Source: Halorubrum trapanicum
Lineage (GTDB): Archaea > Halobacteriota > Halobacteria > Halobacteriales > Haloferacaceae
Direction: 5' to 3'
Assembly: GCF_002355655.1 (NCBI RefSeq)
Contig: NZ_AP017569.1
Span: 2,542,001 to 2,606,000, forward strand
Length of the DNA stretch: 64,000 bases
This document shows, in pieces, positions 13,433 through 22,211 of this stretch. A program made the position numbers and the translations under genes. Under the pieces are notes generated by a model that was not told the origin of the DNA, did not search any database, and saw only the letters and a list, made by a program, of their open reading frames with translations. Positions within the stretch are counted from its first letter, which is position 1, and each line of letters begins with the position of its first letter.

Positions 13433-15340
13433 ATGAGTCGGCGCCGCACCCACGTCCTCCGCGTCGACCTCTCGACGGGTGAGACCGCCCGTGAACGCGT
13501 CCCCCGCGACTGGCGACGCGACTACGTGGGCGGGAAGGGACTGGGGGCGCGCTACCTCTACGAGGAGCTGTCCCCGGGGACCGACCCGACGGCCCCGGCG
13601 AACCGCCTCGGATTCTTCGTCGGGCCGCTCGCGGGCTACCTCCCCGGCGAGACGCGCTACGCCGCGGTGACCAAGTCCCCGCTCACCGGCGGCTTCCTCG
13701 ACTCGTACGCCGGCGGCGAGTTCGCCGATCGGCTCGCGGGGTCGCTCGACGACTGCCTCGGGCTGCTCGTGACGGGCGCCGCCGACCGGCCGGTCCGGAT
13801 CGAGGTTGAGAGCGGCCGCGCCCGGATCGAGGCGAGCGACGCGTGGGGCGCCGACGCGGCCGAGACGGACGAGCGATTCCCGGACGCCGGCGTCGCCTGC
13901 GTCGGTCCCGCGGGCGAGCGCGAGGCGGCCTACGCGACGGTCGCGAGCGACGGCGGCGATCACCACGCGGGCCGCGGCGGCGCCGGCGCCGTGATGGGTT
14001 CGAAGCGGCTGAAGGCGGTCGTCGGCCGCGACCCGCCGCCGACGGTCCCCGACGACCTCGCTAAGCTCCGCGACCGCGACGCGGCGGCATACGGCGACGA
14101 TCCGACCGGCGAGTGGCAGGCGGCCGGCGAGACGGTCGAGACGGTCGACTACGCCAACGAGGTCGGGATCCTCGCCGCGGAGGGGTGGACGGGGACCGGC
14201 TTCGACGGCGCCGACGACATCGGCGTCGAGGCCGCGCTGGAGCGCGCGACGGGGCGCGAGGCAGTTGCCGACGCCGGCCAAGGCGAGGGCCCCGCCGTCC
14301 CCGGCGGCTTCCGGATCGACACGCCCGACGGCGAGGTGGTCCCGCGCGGCGCGGCGCCGATCACGCTCGGGGCGGGCCTCGGCATCGACGACTTCGACCG
14401 CGTCGTCGACCTGTGCGGGGTCTGCGACCGGCTCGGCCTCGACGTGATCGGCGCGGGCAACGCGGTCGCGTGGGCGATCCGTGCGGGGGAGGCGGGAGTC
14501 GTCGACTGTCCGGTCTCGTTCGGCGACGCGGCGGGCGCCGAGCGCCTCTTGGAATCGATCGCGGCCCGCGAGGCGCCGCCGGACCTCGACGTCCACCCGG
14601 ACCTGCCGGACGCGCTCGCCGACGGCATCGACGCCGCGGTCGCCCGGTTCGGCGGCGCGGACCTCGTGCCGACGGTGAAGTCGATGGCGCTGCCCGGCTT
14701 CGACCCCCGCGCGGCGGTCGGCGTCGCGCTCGCGTACGCGACGAGCGACCGCGGCGCGTGCCACCGCCGCGCGCGGCCGCAGGACACCGAGCCCCTGGCC
14801 CGCCCGGACCGGTCCCCGACAGACCGGGTCCGCGACGTGGTCGGCGAGCAGAACGCGCGCTCGGTGCTGTGGAGCCTCGTCGTCGACGACTTCGTCGGCG
14901 AGGCGGTCTGGACCGACCTCGGCGCCGAGTGGCTCGCGGCGGTCGACCACCCCGCGGTCGCCGATGTCGACCGCGGCGGGGACGCCGAGTGCGAGGCCGA
15001 CGCCGACACGCGGAGCGACCCGGTCGCCGCGCTCGCGACGACCGGCGAGCGGATCTGGACGCTCACCCGGCTGTTCAACGCCCGCGAGGGGTTCGACCGC
15101 GACGACGACGCGCTCCCCGAGCCGCTCCGCACGGCCGCGGCCGACGGGACGCCCGGCGTCGACGTCGACGCGTTCGACCGCCTGCTGGACCGCTACTACG
15201 CGGCGCGCGGCTGGGGGGACCGCGGCCTCCCGACGCCGGCGGGGCTCGACCGCCTGGGACTCGCCGGCGTCGTCGACGACGCGACGCCGCTCGACGACCG
15301 CCCGATCGACCTCGCCGCGGCGGCCGAGTCGGACGACTGA
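13433..15340 (+). CDS. aor: Aldehyde:ferredoxin oxidoreductase (AOR) family protein lacking Fe-S cysteines
   Basis: A 635-residue AOR-family protein. The N-terminal pterin-binding domain is clear: VLRVDLSTGETARE, YVGGKGLGARYLYEEL, KSPLTGGFLDSYAGGEF and the central GRGGAGAVMGSKRLKAV. In characterised AORs a CxxCxxxC motif plus one distal Cys holds a [4Fe-4S] cluster beside the tungstopterin. Here the corresponding stretch (REAVADAGQGEGPAVPGGF) has no cysteine, and the distal region (SLVVDDFVGEAVWTD) has none either. The only closely spaced pair is DLCGVCDRLGLD (about 326-330), in the conserved CDxLGLD segment. The protein may bind cofactor without a cluster or use another electron path. It diverges from yqeC. 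Confidence 0.8.
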   Translation: MSRRRTHVLRVDLSTGETARERVPRDWRRDYVGGKGLGARYLYEELSPGTDPTAPANRLGFFVGPLAGYLPGETRYAAVTKSPLTGGFLDSYAGGEFADRLAGSLDDCLGLLVTGAADRPVRIEVESGRARIEASDAWGADAAETDERFPDAGVACVGPAGEREAAYATVASDGGDHHAGRGGAGAVMGSKRLKAVVGRDPPPTVPDDLAKLRDRDAAAYGDDPTGEWQAAGETVETVDYANEVGILAAEGWTGTGFDGADDIGVEAALERATGREAVADAGQGEGPAVPGGFRIDTPDGEVVPRGAAPITLGAGLGIDDFDRVVDLCGVCDRLGLDVIGAGNAVAWAIRAGEAGVVDCPVSFGDAAGAERLLESIAAREAPPDLDVHPDLPDALADGIDAAVARFGGADLVPTVKSMALPGFDPRAAVGVALAYATSDRGACHRRARPQDTEPLARPDRSPTDRVRDVVGEQNARSVLWSLVVDDFVGEAVWTDLGAEWLAAVDHPAVADVDRGGDAECEADADTRSDPVAALATTGERIWTLTRLFNAREGFDRDDDALPEPLRTAAADGTPGVDVDAFDRLLDRYYAARGWGDRGLPTPAGLDRLGLAGVVDDATPLDDRPIDLAAAAESDD

Positions 15341-15374
15341 CCGAGAGAACCGGATCCAAGGGTTTTCCGGAGGC

Positions 15375-15701
15375 TCAGCGACGCAGCCCGCCCTCGGCCT
15401 TGATCCGCATGATGTGCCGGACGTTGAGGTAGATCTCCTCGGGCGACGTCTCCTCCTCGTCGTCGTACAGGTCCGAGACGCGGTAGAGAATCGCCGAGAG
15501 CTGCCTGCTCTCCGAGCTGTCCCCCCGAACGTCCTCGGCCACGTCCCGGAGGAACTCCCGTACCTCGTCGTCCGCGGGAAACTCCGCCTCCGACGCGTCC
15601 TCCGGGACGACCGGGTCGACGCCCGCGGCCGCGAGCGGGTCCTCGTGGTCGGCGTCGGCGCCCCCCTCGGAGGCGGAGGCGTCGTCGTCCGCGTCGGTCA
15701 T
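15375..15701 (-). CDS. Haloarchaeal hypothetical protein downstream of mrp
   Basis: A 108-residue protein with a very acidic, probably disordered first third (DADDDASASEGGADADHED) and a helical C-terminal half (REFLRDVAEDV, SRQLSAILYRVSDLYDDEEE, EIYLNVRHIMRIKAEGGLRR). The start overlaps the end of mrp by four bases, so the two are very likely co-translated and the product may assist Fe-S cluster carriage or assembly. No named family is recognised. Confidence 0.65.
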   Translation of the reverse strand: MTDADDDASASEGGADADHEDPLAAAGVDPVVPEDASEAEFPADDEVREFLRDVAEDVRGDSSESRQLSAILYRVSDLYDDEEETSPEEIYLNVRHIMRIKAEGGLRR

Positions 15702-16741
15702 CGCCCCTCGCTCACCCCGCGGCGGCGGACGACGCCGGCGTTGTTCGCGACGTTCTCGACGAGCACCTTGAACGCGTCCGCGGTCTCGCCGTCTTCCAAG
15801 ACGACCGGCTCGCCGTCGTCGCCGCCGGTGCGCACCTCGGGGTCGAGCGGGATCCCGCCGAGGAACGGGAGATCGTGCTCCTGCGCGAGCGCCTTCCCGC
15901 CGCCGGAGCCGAATATCTCGTGGAAGCCGCCGCAGTCGGGACAGCGGAAGCCGGCCATGTTCTCCGCGATGCCGAGGACGTTCGTGTCGTGTTTGCCGAA
16001 CATGCGGAGCCCCTTCACCGCGTCGTCGAGGGCCACGTCCTGCGGCGTCGTGACGATCACGGCCCCCGTCAAGGGGAGCGTCTGGAGGATGGTGAGCTGG
16101 GTGTCGCCGGTGCCCGGCGGCAGATCCATCACGAGGTAGTCGAGCTCACCCCACTCGACGTCCTCGACGAGCTGGGTGATGATCTTGTGGACCATCGGGC
16201 CGCGCCAGATGACGGGGTCGTCCTCGCCGGTGAGGAAGTCCATGCTCATCAGCTTCACCCCGAACCGCTCGGGGGGAACGATCGTCTCGCCGTCGGTCTC
16301 GGGGCGCTCCTCGGCCGAGACCATCCGCGGCACGTTCGGCCCGTACACGTCGGCGTCGAACAGGCCCACGCGGGCGCCGAGCTGGGAGAGCCCGGCGGCG
16401 AGGTTCACCGCGACGGTCGACTTCCCAACGCCGCCCTTCCCGGAGGCGACCGCGATCACATTCTGGACGCCGGGGAGAACCTGCTCGTCCGCCGAGAGGT
16501 CGTCCGGAATCGACGCCGACAGCTCGACGTCGAGGCCCGTATCCGCGAGCGCCTCGCGCACGTCGTCCGCGACGGCCGACTCGTTCGGCGAGAAGGGGGC
16601 GCCGAGCGCGAGCGACACACGGACCGTCCCCGCTCCCTCGTCGACCTCGACGTCGTTCACCAGCCCGAGCGAGACGATGTCGCCGCCGAGGTCGGGGTCC
16701 CGCACGTCGGCGAGCCGCTCTCGAACGTCCGCTTCGTTCAT
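15698..16741 (-). CDS. mrp: Mrp/NBP35/ApbC family Fe-S cluster carrier ATPase
   Basis: A 347-residue protein with an N-terminal MIP18/DUF59 domain (VRDPDLGGDIVSLGLVNDV, residues about 12-30) fused to a deviant Walker A ATPase: VASGKGGVGKSTVAVNLA (about 100-117), FDADVYGPNVPRM, MDLPPGTGDTQL, and the C-terminal CPDCG that binds a bridging [4Fe-4S] cluster between two subunits. These ATPases assemble or transfer Fe-S clusters in the cytoplasm. The gene is the first of a two-gene unit. The conserved cysteine pair is intact, so this is a canonical carrier. Confidence 0.9.
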   Translation of the reverse strand: MNEADVRERLADVRDPDLGGDIVSLGLVNDVEVDEGAGTVRVSLALGAPFSPNESAVADDVREALADTGLDVELSASIPDDLSADEQVLPGVQNVIAVASGKGGVGKSTVAVNLAAGLSQLGARVGLFDADVYGPNVPRMVSAEERPETDGETIVPPERFGVKLMSMDFLTGEDDPVIWRGPMVHKIITQLVEDVEWGELDYLVMDLPPGTGDTQLTILQTLPLTGAVIVTTPQDVALDDAVKGLRMFGKHDTNVLGIAENMAGFRCPDCGGFHEIFGSGGGKALAQEHDLPFLGGIPLDPEVRTGGDDGEPVVLEDGETADAFKVLVENVANNAGVVRRRGVSEGR

Positions 16742-16860
16742 AGTCGGACGGAGGGAACTCGGTCGAATAAGGGTTCTGTACGGGCCGCGGTCGACGGTGT
16801 CGCCCGCGGCGGCTGCGAACTTGGCAACATGCTTATAGCTGGTCGTCGAACGCTTCGACG

Positions 16861-17670
16861 ATGGCAGACCGAACCGCGTCGACCGACCGGATCCGCGTCC
16901 TCCACGTCGAAGACGACGAGGCCTTCGCCGACCTCACCGCGGCGCACTTCGAGCGACTCGCCGCCGACATCCGCCACGAGGCGGTCGGCTCCGTCGCGGC
17001 CGCGCGTCGCCGGTACCGCAGCGAGTCGTTCGACGCGATCGTCTGCGACTACGACCTCCCCGACGGCACCGGAATCGACCTCCTCGAACACGTCCGAGAC
17101 GTCGACGAGGACCTGCCGTTCGTCCTCTTCACCGGGAAGGGTAGCGAGGAGGTCGCGAGCGAGGCCATCTCGGCCGGCGTGACCGACTACCTTCAAAAAC
17201 GCGGCGGGAGCGACCAGTACGAGGTCCTGGTCAACCGGATCCGTAACGCGGTCGACCGGTACCGGTTGGTGCGGCAGGTCGACCGCACCGTCGAGGCGCT
17301 CAACGCCGCCAGCGAGCCGATAGGTATCCTCGGCGCCGACGGCACCTACCTGTTCGTCAACGAGGCGTACGCGTCGGTGTACGGCCGTACTCCCGCCGAG
17401 ATCGTCGGCAAACACTGGGAGGCGTTCTACCCCGACGAAGAGGTCGAACGGTTCACCGACGAGATCCTCCCGCGCGTGACGGCCGAGGGGCACTGGAACG
17501 GCGAGGCCGTCGTCTGCGGGCCGGACGGCGGTCTAGTCCGCGAACGCCTCGCGCTCACGCACACGACCGACGGCGGCCACGTGTGTATCATCCGGCGAGC
17601 GGAGCCGATCGAGGAGGCCTCGGCGGACGCCCCGGGGTCGAGCGCAACCGATCCGGACGGCGCGGACTGA
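16861..17670 (+). CDS. Response regulator receiver-PAS sensor protein
   Basis: A 269-residue protein. Residues about 10-130 are a receiver domain: acidic pair in HVEDDE, phospho-acceptor Asp in IVCDYDLPDGTG (about residue 62), conserved Thr in LFTGKGS and Lys in YLQKRGG. Residues about 140-255 are a PAS domain (ALNAASEPIGILGADGTYLF). There is no histidine kinase or output DNA-binding domain, so it probably acts as a phospho-receiver partner of a separate kinase, a common haloarchaeal design. A TATA-like TGCTTATAGC about 30 bases upstream suggests a leaderless message. Confidence 0.8.
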   Translation: MADRTASTDRIRVLHVEDDEAFADLTAAHFERLAADIRHEAVGSVAAARRRYRSESFDAIVCDYDLPDGTGIDLLEHVRDVDEDLPFVLFTGKGSEEVASEAISAGVTDYLQKRGGSDQYEVLVNRIRNAVDRYRLVRQVDRTVEALNAASEPIGILGADGTYLFVNEAYASVYGRTPAEIVGKHWEAFYPDEEVERFTDEILPRVTAEGHWNGEAVVCGPDGGLVRERLALTHTTDGGHVCIIRRAEPIEEASADAPGSSATDPDGAD

Positions 17671-17684
17671 GCGGCGCGCCCGAG

Positions 17685-18488
17685 TCAGTCGATCCGGGTT
17701 CCGGCGCCCTCGCCGCGCAGGAACGGCGCCAGCCCGTCGGCGCCGAACACGTACGCCGGCGCGCCGAGCGCGAGCAGTTCTCGCACCTTCGCGGCCATGC
17801 CGCCGGAGACGTCGGTGGCGTCGCTCGCGCCGAGCGCGTCCGCGACCGCGTCGAAGTCGTCGATCTCGGCGATTACGTCCCCGTCGCCGTCGAGGACGCC
17901 GGGGACCGTCGAGCAGACCCCCACGCGACGCGCGCCGAGCCCCGCGGCGAGCTCGACGACCAGCTCGTCGCCCGAGACGACCGTCACCCCGTCGCCCGCC
18001 GTCGCCACGCCGTCGCCGTGGAGGACGGGGACGAACCCCTCGCCGAGCAGCGTCGCTGTCGACCCGAGCGGGAGGTCGAGCCCGCCGTCAGCTCCCTCCG
18101 GTCGCGCCGCGAGCGACAGCGGGTGGACGGGCACCGCCGGCACGCCGCGCTCCCGGAGCCGTTCTAACACACGCGCGTTCAGCCGCTTCATCGCGCCGTG
18201 GACCGCGGCCACCGCGTCGGCGTCGCGCGTCCCGTCGCCCGTCGACACTCCGCGCTCGCTGGCGTGGTGGTGCCCGAAGCTCCCGCCCCCGTGAACGACG
18301 ACGAGCCGGCCGACGTCGCCGGCCGCGAGCGCGTCGGCGACGGCGTCGCAGGCGGCGTCGAGCGCCGCCTCGTCCAGCGTCTCCGGGCGGTCCTTCTCGG
18401 TGATCAGGCTCCCGCCGAGCTTGAGGACGACGGGGGGTGCGGCGTCGTCAGCGGCGTCGGCGTCGAGATCGGCCTCGCCGCCCGTCAC
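17685..18488 (-). CDS. ipk: Isopentenyl phosphate kinase
   Basis: A 267-residue amino acid kinase fold enzyme. Visible signatures are VVLKLGGSLITEKD near the N-terminus, VVHGGGSFGHHHASE with the catalytic-type His, HGDGVATAGDGVTVVSGDEL, and DVSGGMAAKVRELL. It phosphorylates isopentenyl phosphate to isopentenyl diphosphate, the last step of the archaeal mevalonate route. The GTG start at 18486-18488 overlaps the mevalonate kinase stop (GTGA), so the two are translationally coupled. The first 18 residues are an acidic haloarchaeal extension. Confidence 0.88.
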   Translation of the reverse strand: MTGGEADLDADAADDAAPPVVLKLGGSLITEKDRPETLDEAALDAACDAVADALAAGDVGRLVVVHGGGSFGHHHASERGVSTGDGTRDADAVAAVHGAMKRLNARVLERLRERGVPAVPVHPLSLAARPEGADGGLDLPLGSTATLLGEGFVPVLHGDGVATAGDGVTVVSGDELVVELAAGLGARRVGVCSTVPGVLDGDGDVIAEIDDFDAVADALGASDATDVSGGMAAKVRELLALGAPAYVFGADGLAPFLRGEGAGTRID

Positions 18489-19501
18489 GGCTCCACCACC
18501 CGGACGCCCTCGGTCGCCAGCTCGGCGCGGAACGCCTCCTCACAGCCCTGCGTGAACGAGAGGGCGGTCTCCGTCGCGTCGCTCTCGTCGAGCGCGACGA
18601 TGCAGCCGCCCCCGCCGGCGCCGGTGAGCTTCGCGCCGTGCGCGCCCGCGTCACGCGCGGCCCATACCATCGCGTCGAGCGACCGCGCGGAGACGCCGAG
18701 CGCGGCGAGTAACCCGTGGTTGAAGTCCATCAGCTCGCCCAGCCCCGCGAGCAGCTCCGGCTCCGGGGCGCTCTCCGGGTCGGCGTCGGCGAGCAGCCCC
18801 TCGCCCGTCCGGACGAGGTCCCCGACGGACTCGACCGTGTCCGCGGCGAACTCGTGTTCCTCGCGCAGGGCGCGGACGCCGGCGACCAGTTCGCCGGTGT
18901 CGCCCGCGCCGCCGTCGAAGCCGACGACGAACGGGAGGTTCGGGGCGTCGATCGGCTCGCAGTCGTCGCCCTCGACCCGCACCGCGCCGCCCATCGTCGA
19001 GCAGAAGGTGTCGGCGCGGGAGGCCTGTCCGTCCTGTACTTCGAACTCGGCCTGATACGCCCGCTCCGCCAGTTCGCGTCGGTCGAGCGGCTCCCCGAGC
19101 GCGCGGGTCGCGGCGTCGATGCCCGCGACGACCACGGCCGCGGACGAGCCCAGTCCCGCGCCCAGCGGGATGTCGCTCTCGACGGTGATGTCGAAGCCCG
19201 CGTCGGGCGCGTCGGCGGCGTCCCGCGCCTGCTCGACGGCCGCGTCGACGTACCCCATCGCGGCCTCGACGAGCGGGGTCGGCACGTCGACGTCGGGGCG
19301 GTCGCCCGTGCCGCCGGCGTACTCCACCGTGAACCCGTCCAGAGAGAGGTCCTCGGCCTCGACGCGCACGTGGTCGTCCTCGCGGGGCTCGGCGCGCACC
19401 GTCGCGCGTCGCTCGATGGCCGCCGGCACCGCCGGCTCGCCGTAGACGACGGCGTGTTCGCCGAAGAGGTACACCTTCCCCGGCGCTTCGCAAACGGTCA
19501 T
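18485..19501 (-). CDS. mvk: Mevalonate kinase (GHMP kinase family)
   Basis: A 338-residue GHMP kinase: motif 1 APGKVYLFGEHAVVYGEPAV, motif 2 IPLGAGLGSSAAVVVAGIDA (about residue 105), and motif 3 GAHGAKLTGAGGGGCIVAL near the C-terminus. It converts mevalonate to phosphomevalonate for isoprenoid (archaeal lipid, carotenoid, menaquinone) synthesis. It is the first gene of a two-gene unit with ipk. All three motifs are intact and the length is normal. Confidence 0.9.
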   Translation of the reverse strand: MTVCEAPGKVYLFGEHAVVYGEPAVPAAIERRATVRAEPREDDHVRVEAEDLSLDGFTVEYAGGTGDRPDVDVPTPLVEAAMGYVDAAVEQARDAADAPDAGFDITVESDIPLGAGLGSSAAVVVAGIDAATRALGEPLDRRELAERAYQAEFEVQDGQASRADTFCSTMGGAVRVEGDDCEPIDAPNLPFVVGFDGGAGDTGELVAGVRALREEHEFAADTVESVGDLVRTGEGLLADADPESAPEPELLAGLGELMDFNHGLLAALGVSARSLDAMVWAARDAGAHGAKLTGAGGGGCIVALDESDATETALSFTQGCEEAFRAELATEGVRVVEP

Positions 19502-19567
19502 ACGGCGACCGTCGCTCCGCGGGCTTACAGTCGTTGCGCTTGCCGAGTTCCGGCCCGCGGCGAGGGG

Positions 19568-20593
19568 TCACTCCTCCGTTCGACCCGGATCGCGGTCGCG
19601 GATCGTCTCCCGGCACCGGATCGCACGGCGCAGTCCGATCTCCGCCACGTCCCCGCCGCACTCCGCGGTCCGCCGCAGCGAGCGCGAGACGCGACGGAGC
19701 TCCGCCGCCCCCTCGCCCGCGTCGTCCAGCCCCCGGTCCAGCGCGTCGATCCGGTCGCGAGCCCGGGAGAGGTCGCCGATCGCGCTCCGAGCGACGTCGG
19801 CGCCCTCGTCGCCGAGGGCGACGCTCACGCCGTCGGACACGACCTCCCGGACCGCGGCGCCGACGTCGCGACACGTCTCCAGCCGGGGCTCCGACGGCGG
19901 GGCGTCGAGCGACGCCGCGGCGTCGCCGATGTCCGCCGCCGCGTCGCGGAAGCGGCACAGCTCCCGCATCGCCGTCCACGACTCGAACAGCTCCGGCCGG
20001 GTCGTCCCGAGCGCGTCGACCTCGCCCAGGTCCGCCATGCCGCGGGAGACGGAGCGGTCGATCATCGAGGCGAGGCGGTCGACCTGCCCGTCGCGAGAGC
20101 CGATCGGCGACGAGTCGGGAGGCGTCGCCAGCGCCTCGACCGCCTCGCGGTGTATCGAGCGCACCGTGAACGCCAGCTGTCGGAGTGACTGGCTCACGGA
20201 GACCTCCCGCGAGTCCAGCATGATCCGGACCGTCGTCGCGGTCTCCGACTCCGCGGCCACGGACATCCCGATCCGGTCGCGGGCGACCCGCTCGACGACG
20301 CGCCGTTGGTCCGAGGTGATCGGCTCGTCTCGTTCGAGCGTGACCTCGCGCGCGCCGGCGGCGTAGGCCGCTCGCAGCGCCCGCGCTATCACCTCCGGGT
20401 CGGCCGACTCGATCCGGGCGACGGGCGGCTCACAGTCCTCGCCGTCCCCGGTCTGGACCGCCAGCACGCCGTCGATGTGGTCGTGGAGCGTCACGCTGTC
20501 GCCGGACGTGACGCCCTGCGACTCCGCCCACTCCTTCGGGAGCGAGACCGTGTACGTTCCGTTTCCCACGGTCTGTACCTTTCGTGACTCCAT
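19568..20593 (-). CDS. AbrB-PhoU phosphate regulatory protein
   Basis: A 341-residue protein with an N-terminal SpoVT/AbrB-like DNA-binding fold (VQTVGNGTYTVSLPKEWAES, residues 6-25) followed by PhoU-like helical repeats (LRQLAFTVRSIHREAVEALA, MIDRSVSRGMADLG). This fusion is widespread in haloarchaea as the last gene of pst operons, where it probably acts as transcriptional regulator of phosphate genes. It follows phoU by one base. There are two PhoU-type genes in a row here: this one could regulate DNA while the neighbour acts on the transporter. Confidence 0.8.
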   Translation of the reverse strand: MESRKVQTVGNGTYTVSLPKEWAESQGVTSGDSVTLHDHIDGVLAVQTGDGEDCEPPVARIESADPEVIARALRAAYAAGAREVTLERDEPITSDQRRVVERVARDRIGMSVAAESETATTVRIMLDSREVSVSQSLRQLAFTVRSIHREAVEALATPPDSSPIGSRDGQVDRLASMIDRSVSRGMADLGEVDALGTTRPELFESWTAMRELCRFRDAAADIGDAAASLDAPPSEPRLETCRDVGAAVREVVSDGVSVALGDEGADVARSAIGDLSRARDRIDALDRGLDDAGEGAAELRRVSRSLRRTAECGGDVAEIGLRRAIRCRETIRDRDPGRTEE

Positions 20594-20594
20594 C

Positions 20595-21266
20595 TCAGTA
20601 GAGCAGCTCCGGGTCGTTTTCGATCATGTAGAGGGTGCGCGCCGCGATGTTGACGGCGTGGTCCGCGACCCGTTCGAGGTCCCGGACCGTCAACAGCACC
20701 CGCGATACGTCGTCCAACACCCGCTCGACCTCCCACCCGTCCCCGTCGCTTCCCGCGATAAGGTCGCGGGTGACGCTCTCGCTCGCGCGCTGACAGAGCG
20801 CGTCGACCTCGTCGTCGTCGGCCGCGACCGCCCGGCACGCGGCCGCGTCCTCGGTCTCGTACGCGGCGAGGCTCCGTTCGAGGAGTGCGCGCGCCGCCTC
20901 GCCGATCGCGTCGAGCTGTACCTCCGGCGAGAGCGTCTCCGTCGCGGTGCGGAGGTAGTTGGCGAGGTTGACCGCGAGGTCGCCGATCCGTTCGAGGTCG
21001 GTGACGATCTTGAACGAGGCGGTGACGAACCGGAGGTCTCCGGCGACCGGCTGCTGGAGCGCGAAGAGGTCGACGCAGCGGTCCTCCAGGCGCAGGTACG
21101 TCTCGTTGATTTCGGCGTCGGCCTCGACGACCGACTCCGCGAGCGACTCGTCGCGGCGTTCGACGGCGTCGAGGCTCCGTTCGACCTGCCCGGTCACCTG
21201 ATCGCCCATGGCCAGCACGTCCGAGCGGAGCTCGTCGAGCGAGTCCCGGTACTGTTCTCGGGGCAT
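20595..21266 (-). CDS. phoU: Phosphate transport system regulator PhoU
   Basis: A 223-residue all-helical protein with two PhoU repeats; the conserved metal-binding segments are DLRFVTASFKIVTDLERIGD (about 80-100) and TVRDLERVADHAVNIA (about 193-208). PhoU damps PstSCAB activity and phosphate signalling when phosphate is plentiful. It lies four bases after pstB in a tightly packed operon. Confidence 0.9.
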   Translation of the reverse strand: MPREQYRDSLDELRSDVLAMGDQVTGQVERSLDAVERRDESLAESVVEADAEINETYLRLEDRCVDLFALQQPVAGDLRFVTASFKIVTDLERIGDLAVNLANYLRTATETLSPEVQLDAIGEAARALLERSLAAYETEDAAACRAVAADDDEVDALCQRASESVTRDLIAGSDGDGWEVERVLDDVSRVLLTVRDLERVADHAVNIAARTLYMIENDPELLY

Positions 21267-21270
21267 GGGA

Positions 21271-22206
21271 TCACCCGAACTTGCCGGTGATGTAGTCTTC
21301 GACGCGCTCGCTGTGGGGGTCCTCGAACACCTGGTCGGTGTCGCCGTACTCGACCAGCTCGCCGCCCGTGAGGAAGACGGCGGTCTGGTCGGATATCCGG
21401 GCCGCCTGCTGCATGTTGTGCGTGACGATGACGACCGTGTACGTCTCCGAGAGGTCGTCGATCAGGTCCTCGATCTTCGCGGTGGCGATGGGGTCGAGCG
21501 CCGAGGCCGGCTCGTCCATCAGGATGATCTCCGGGTCGACCGAGAGGGCGCGGGCGATACAGAGGCGCTGCTGTTGCCCGCCCGAGAGCCCGAGCGCGTT
21601 GTCGTCGAGGCGGTCGCTCACCTCGTCCCACAGCGCCGCGTCGCGCAGGCACCGCTCGACGAGCTCGTCGCGCTCCTCGGCGTCGCTCCGGTTCAGCAGC
21701 CGGGCGAGGAGCCCCGTGTCGAGGTCGCCGTGCTTCTTCGGGCCGTAGGCGACGTTCTCGCGGATCGACTTGGGGAACGGGTTCGGCGACTGGAACACCA
21801 TCCCGACCCGCTTCCGGAGCTCGACGAGGTTGACGCCGTCCTGGTAGATCTCCCGGCCGTCAAGCTTCACCGACCCGTCGACCCGCGCAGAGCTGATGCG
21901 GTCGTTCATTCGGTTGAGACACCGGAGGTACGTCGACTTCCCGCAGCCGGAGGGCCCGATCAGCGCGGTGACGCTCTGCTCCGGTATCTCCATCGAGACG
22001 CCCTTCAGCGCGTGGTCGTCGCCGTAGTGGACGTCGAGGTCCTCGACGGCCATCTTTGCCTCGCCCCGGAACTCGTAGTCGGTCCACTCGTCGCGGGTCC
22101 GCTCGGCGGTCTCGCCCGTCGTCGTGGTCGGCGAGCGGTCGTCCGTCGGTGCGGTGTCTGTCGTCGCGGTCTCCGTCTGCGTCCGTGGGGTAGTGTTCTC
22201 GCTCAT
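21271..22206 (-). CDS. pstB: Phosphate ABC transporter ATP-binding protein
   Basis: A 311-residue ABC ATPase with a roughly 45-residue Thr/Glu-rich N-terminal extension before the conserved core. Walker [21 protein letters not shown]-loop [11 protein letters not shown], signature [15 protein letters not shown] and Walker [13 protein letters not shown] are all intact and match PstB. It powers high-affinity phosphate import with PstC and PstA. Five bases separate it from pstA. Confidence 0.93.
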   Translation of the reverse strand: MSENTTPRTQTETATTDTAPTDDRSPTTTTGETAERTRDEWTDYEFRGEAKMAVEDLDVHYGDDHALKGVSMEIPEQSVTALIGPSGCGKSTYLRCLNRMNDRISSARVDGSVKLDGREIYQDGVNLVELRKRVGMVFQSPNPFPKSIRENVAYGPKKHGDLDTGLLARLLNRSDAEERDELVERCLRDAALWDEVSDRLDDNALGLSGGQQQRLCIARALSVDPEIILMDEPASALDPIATAKIEDLIDDLSETYTVVIVTHNMQQAARISDQTAVFLTGGELVEYGDTDQVFEDPHSERVEDYITGKFG

Positions 22207-22211
22207 TGGGT

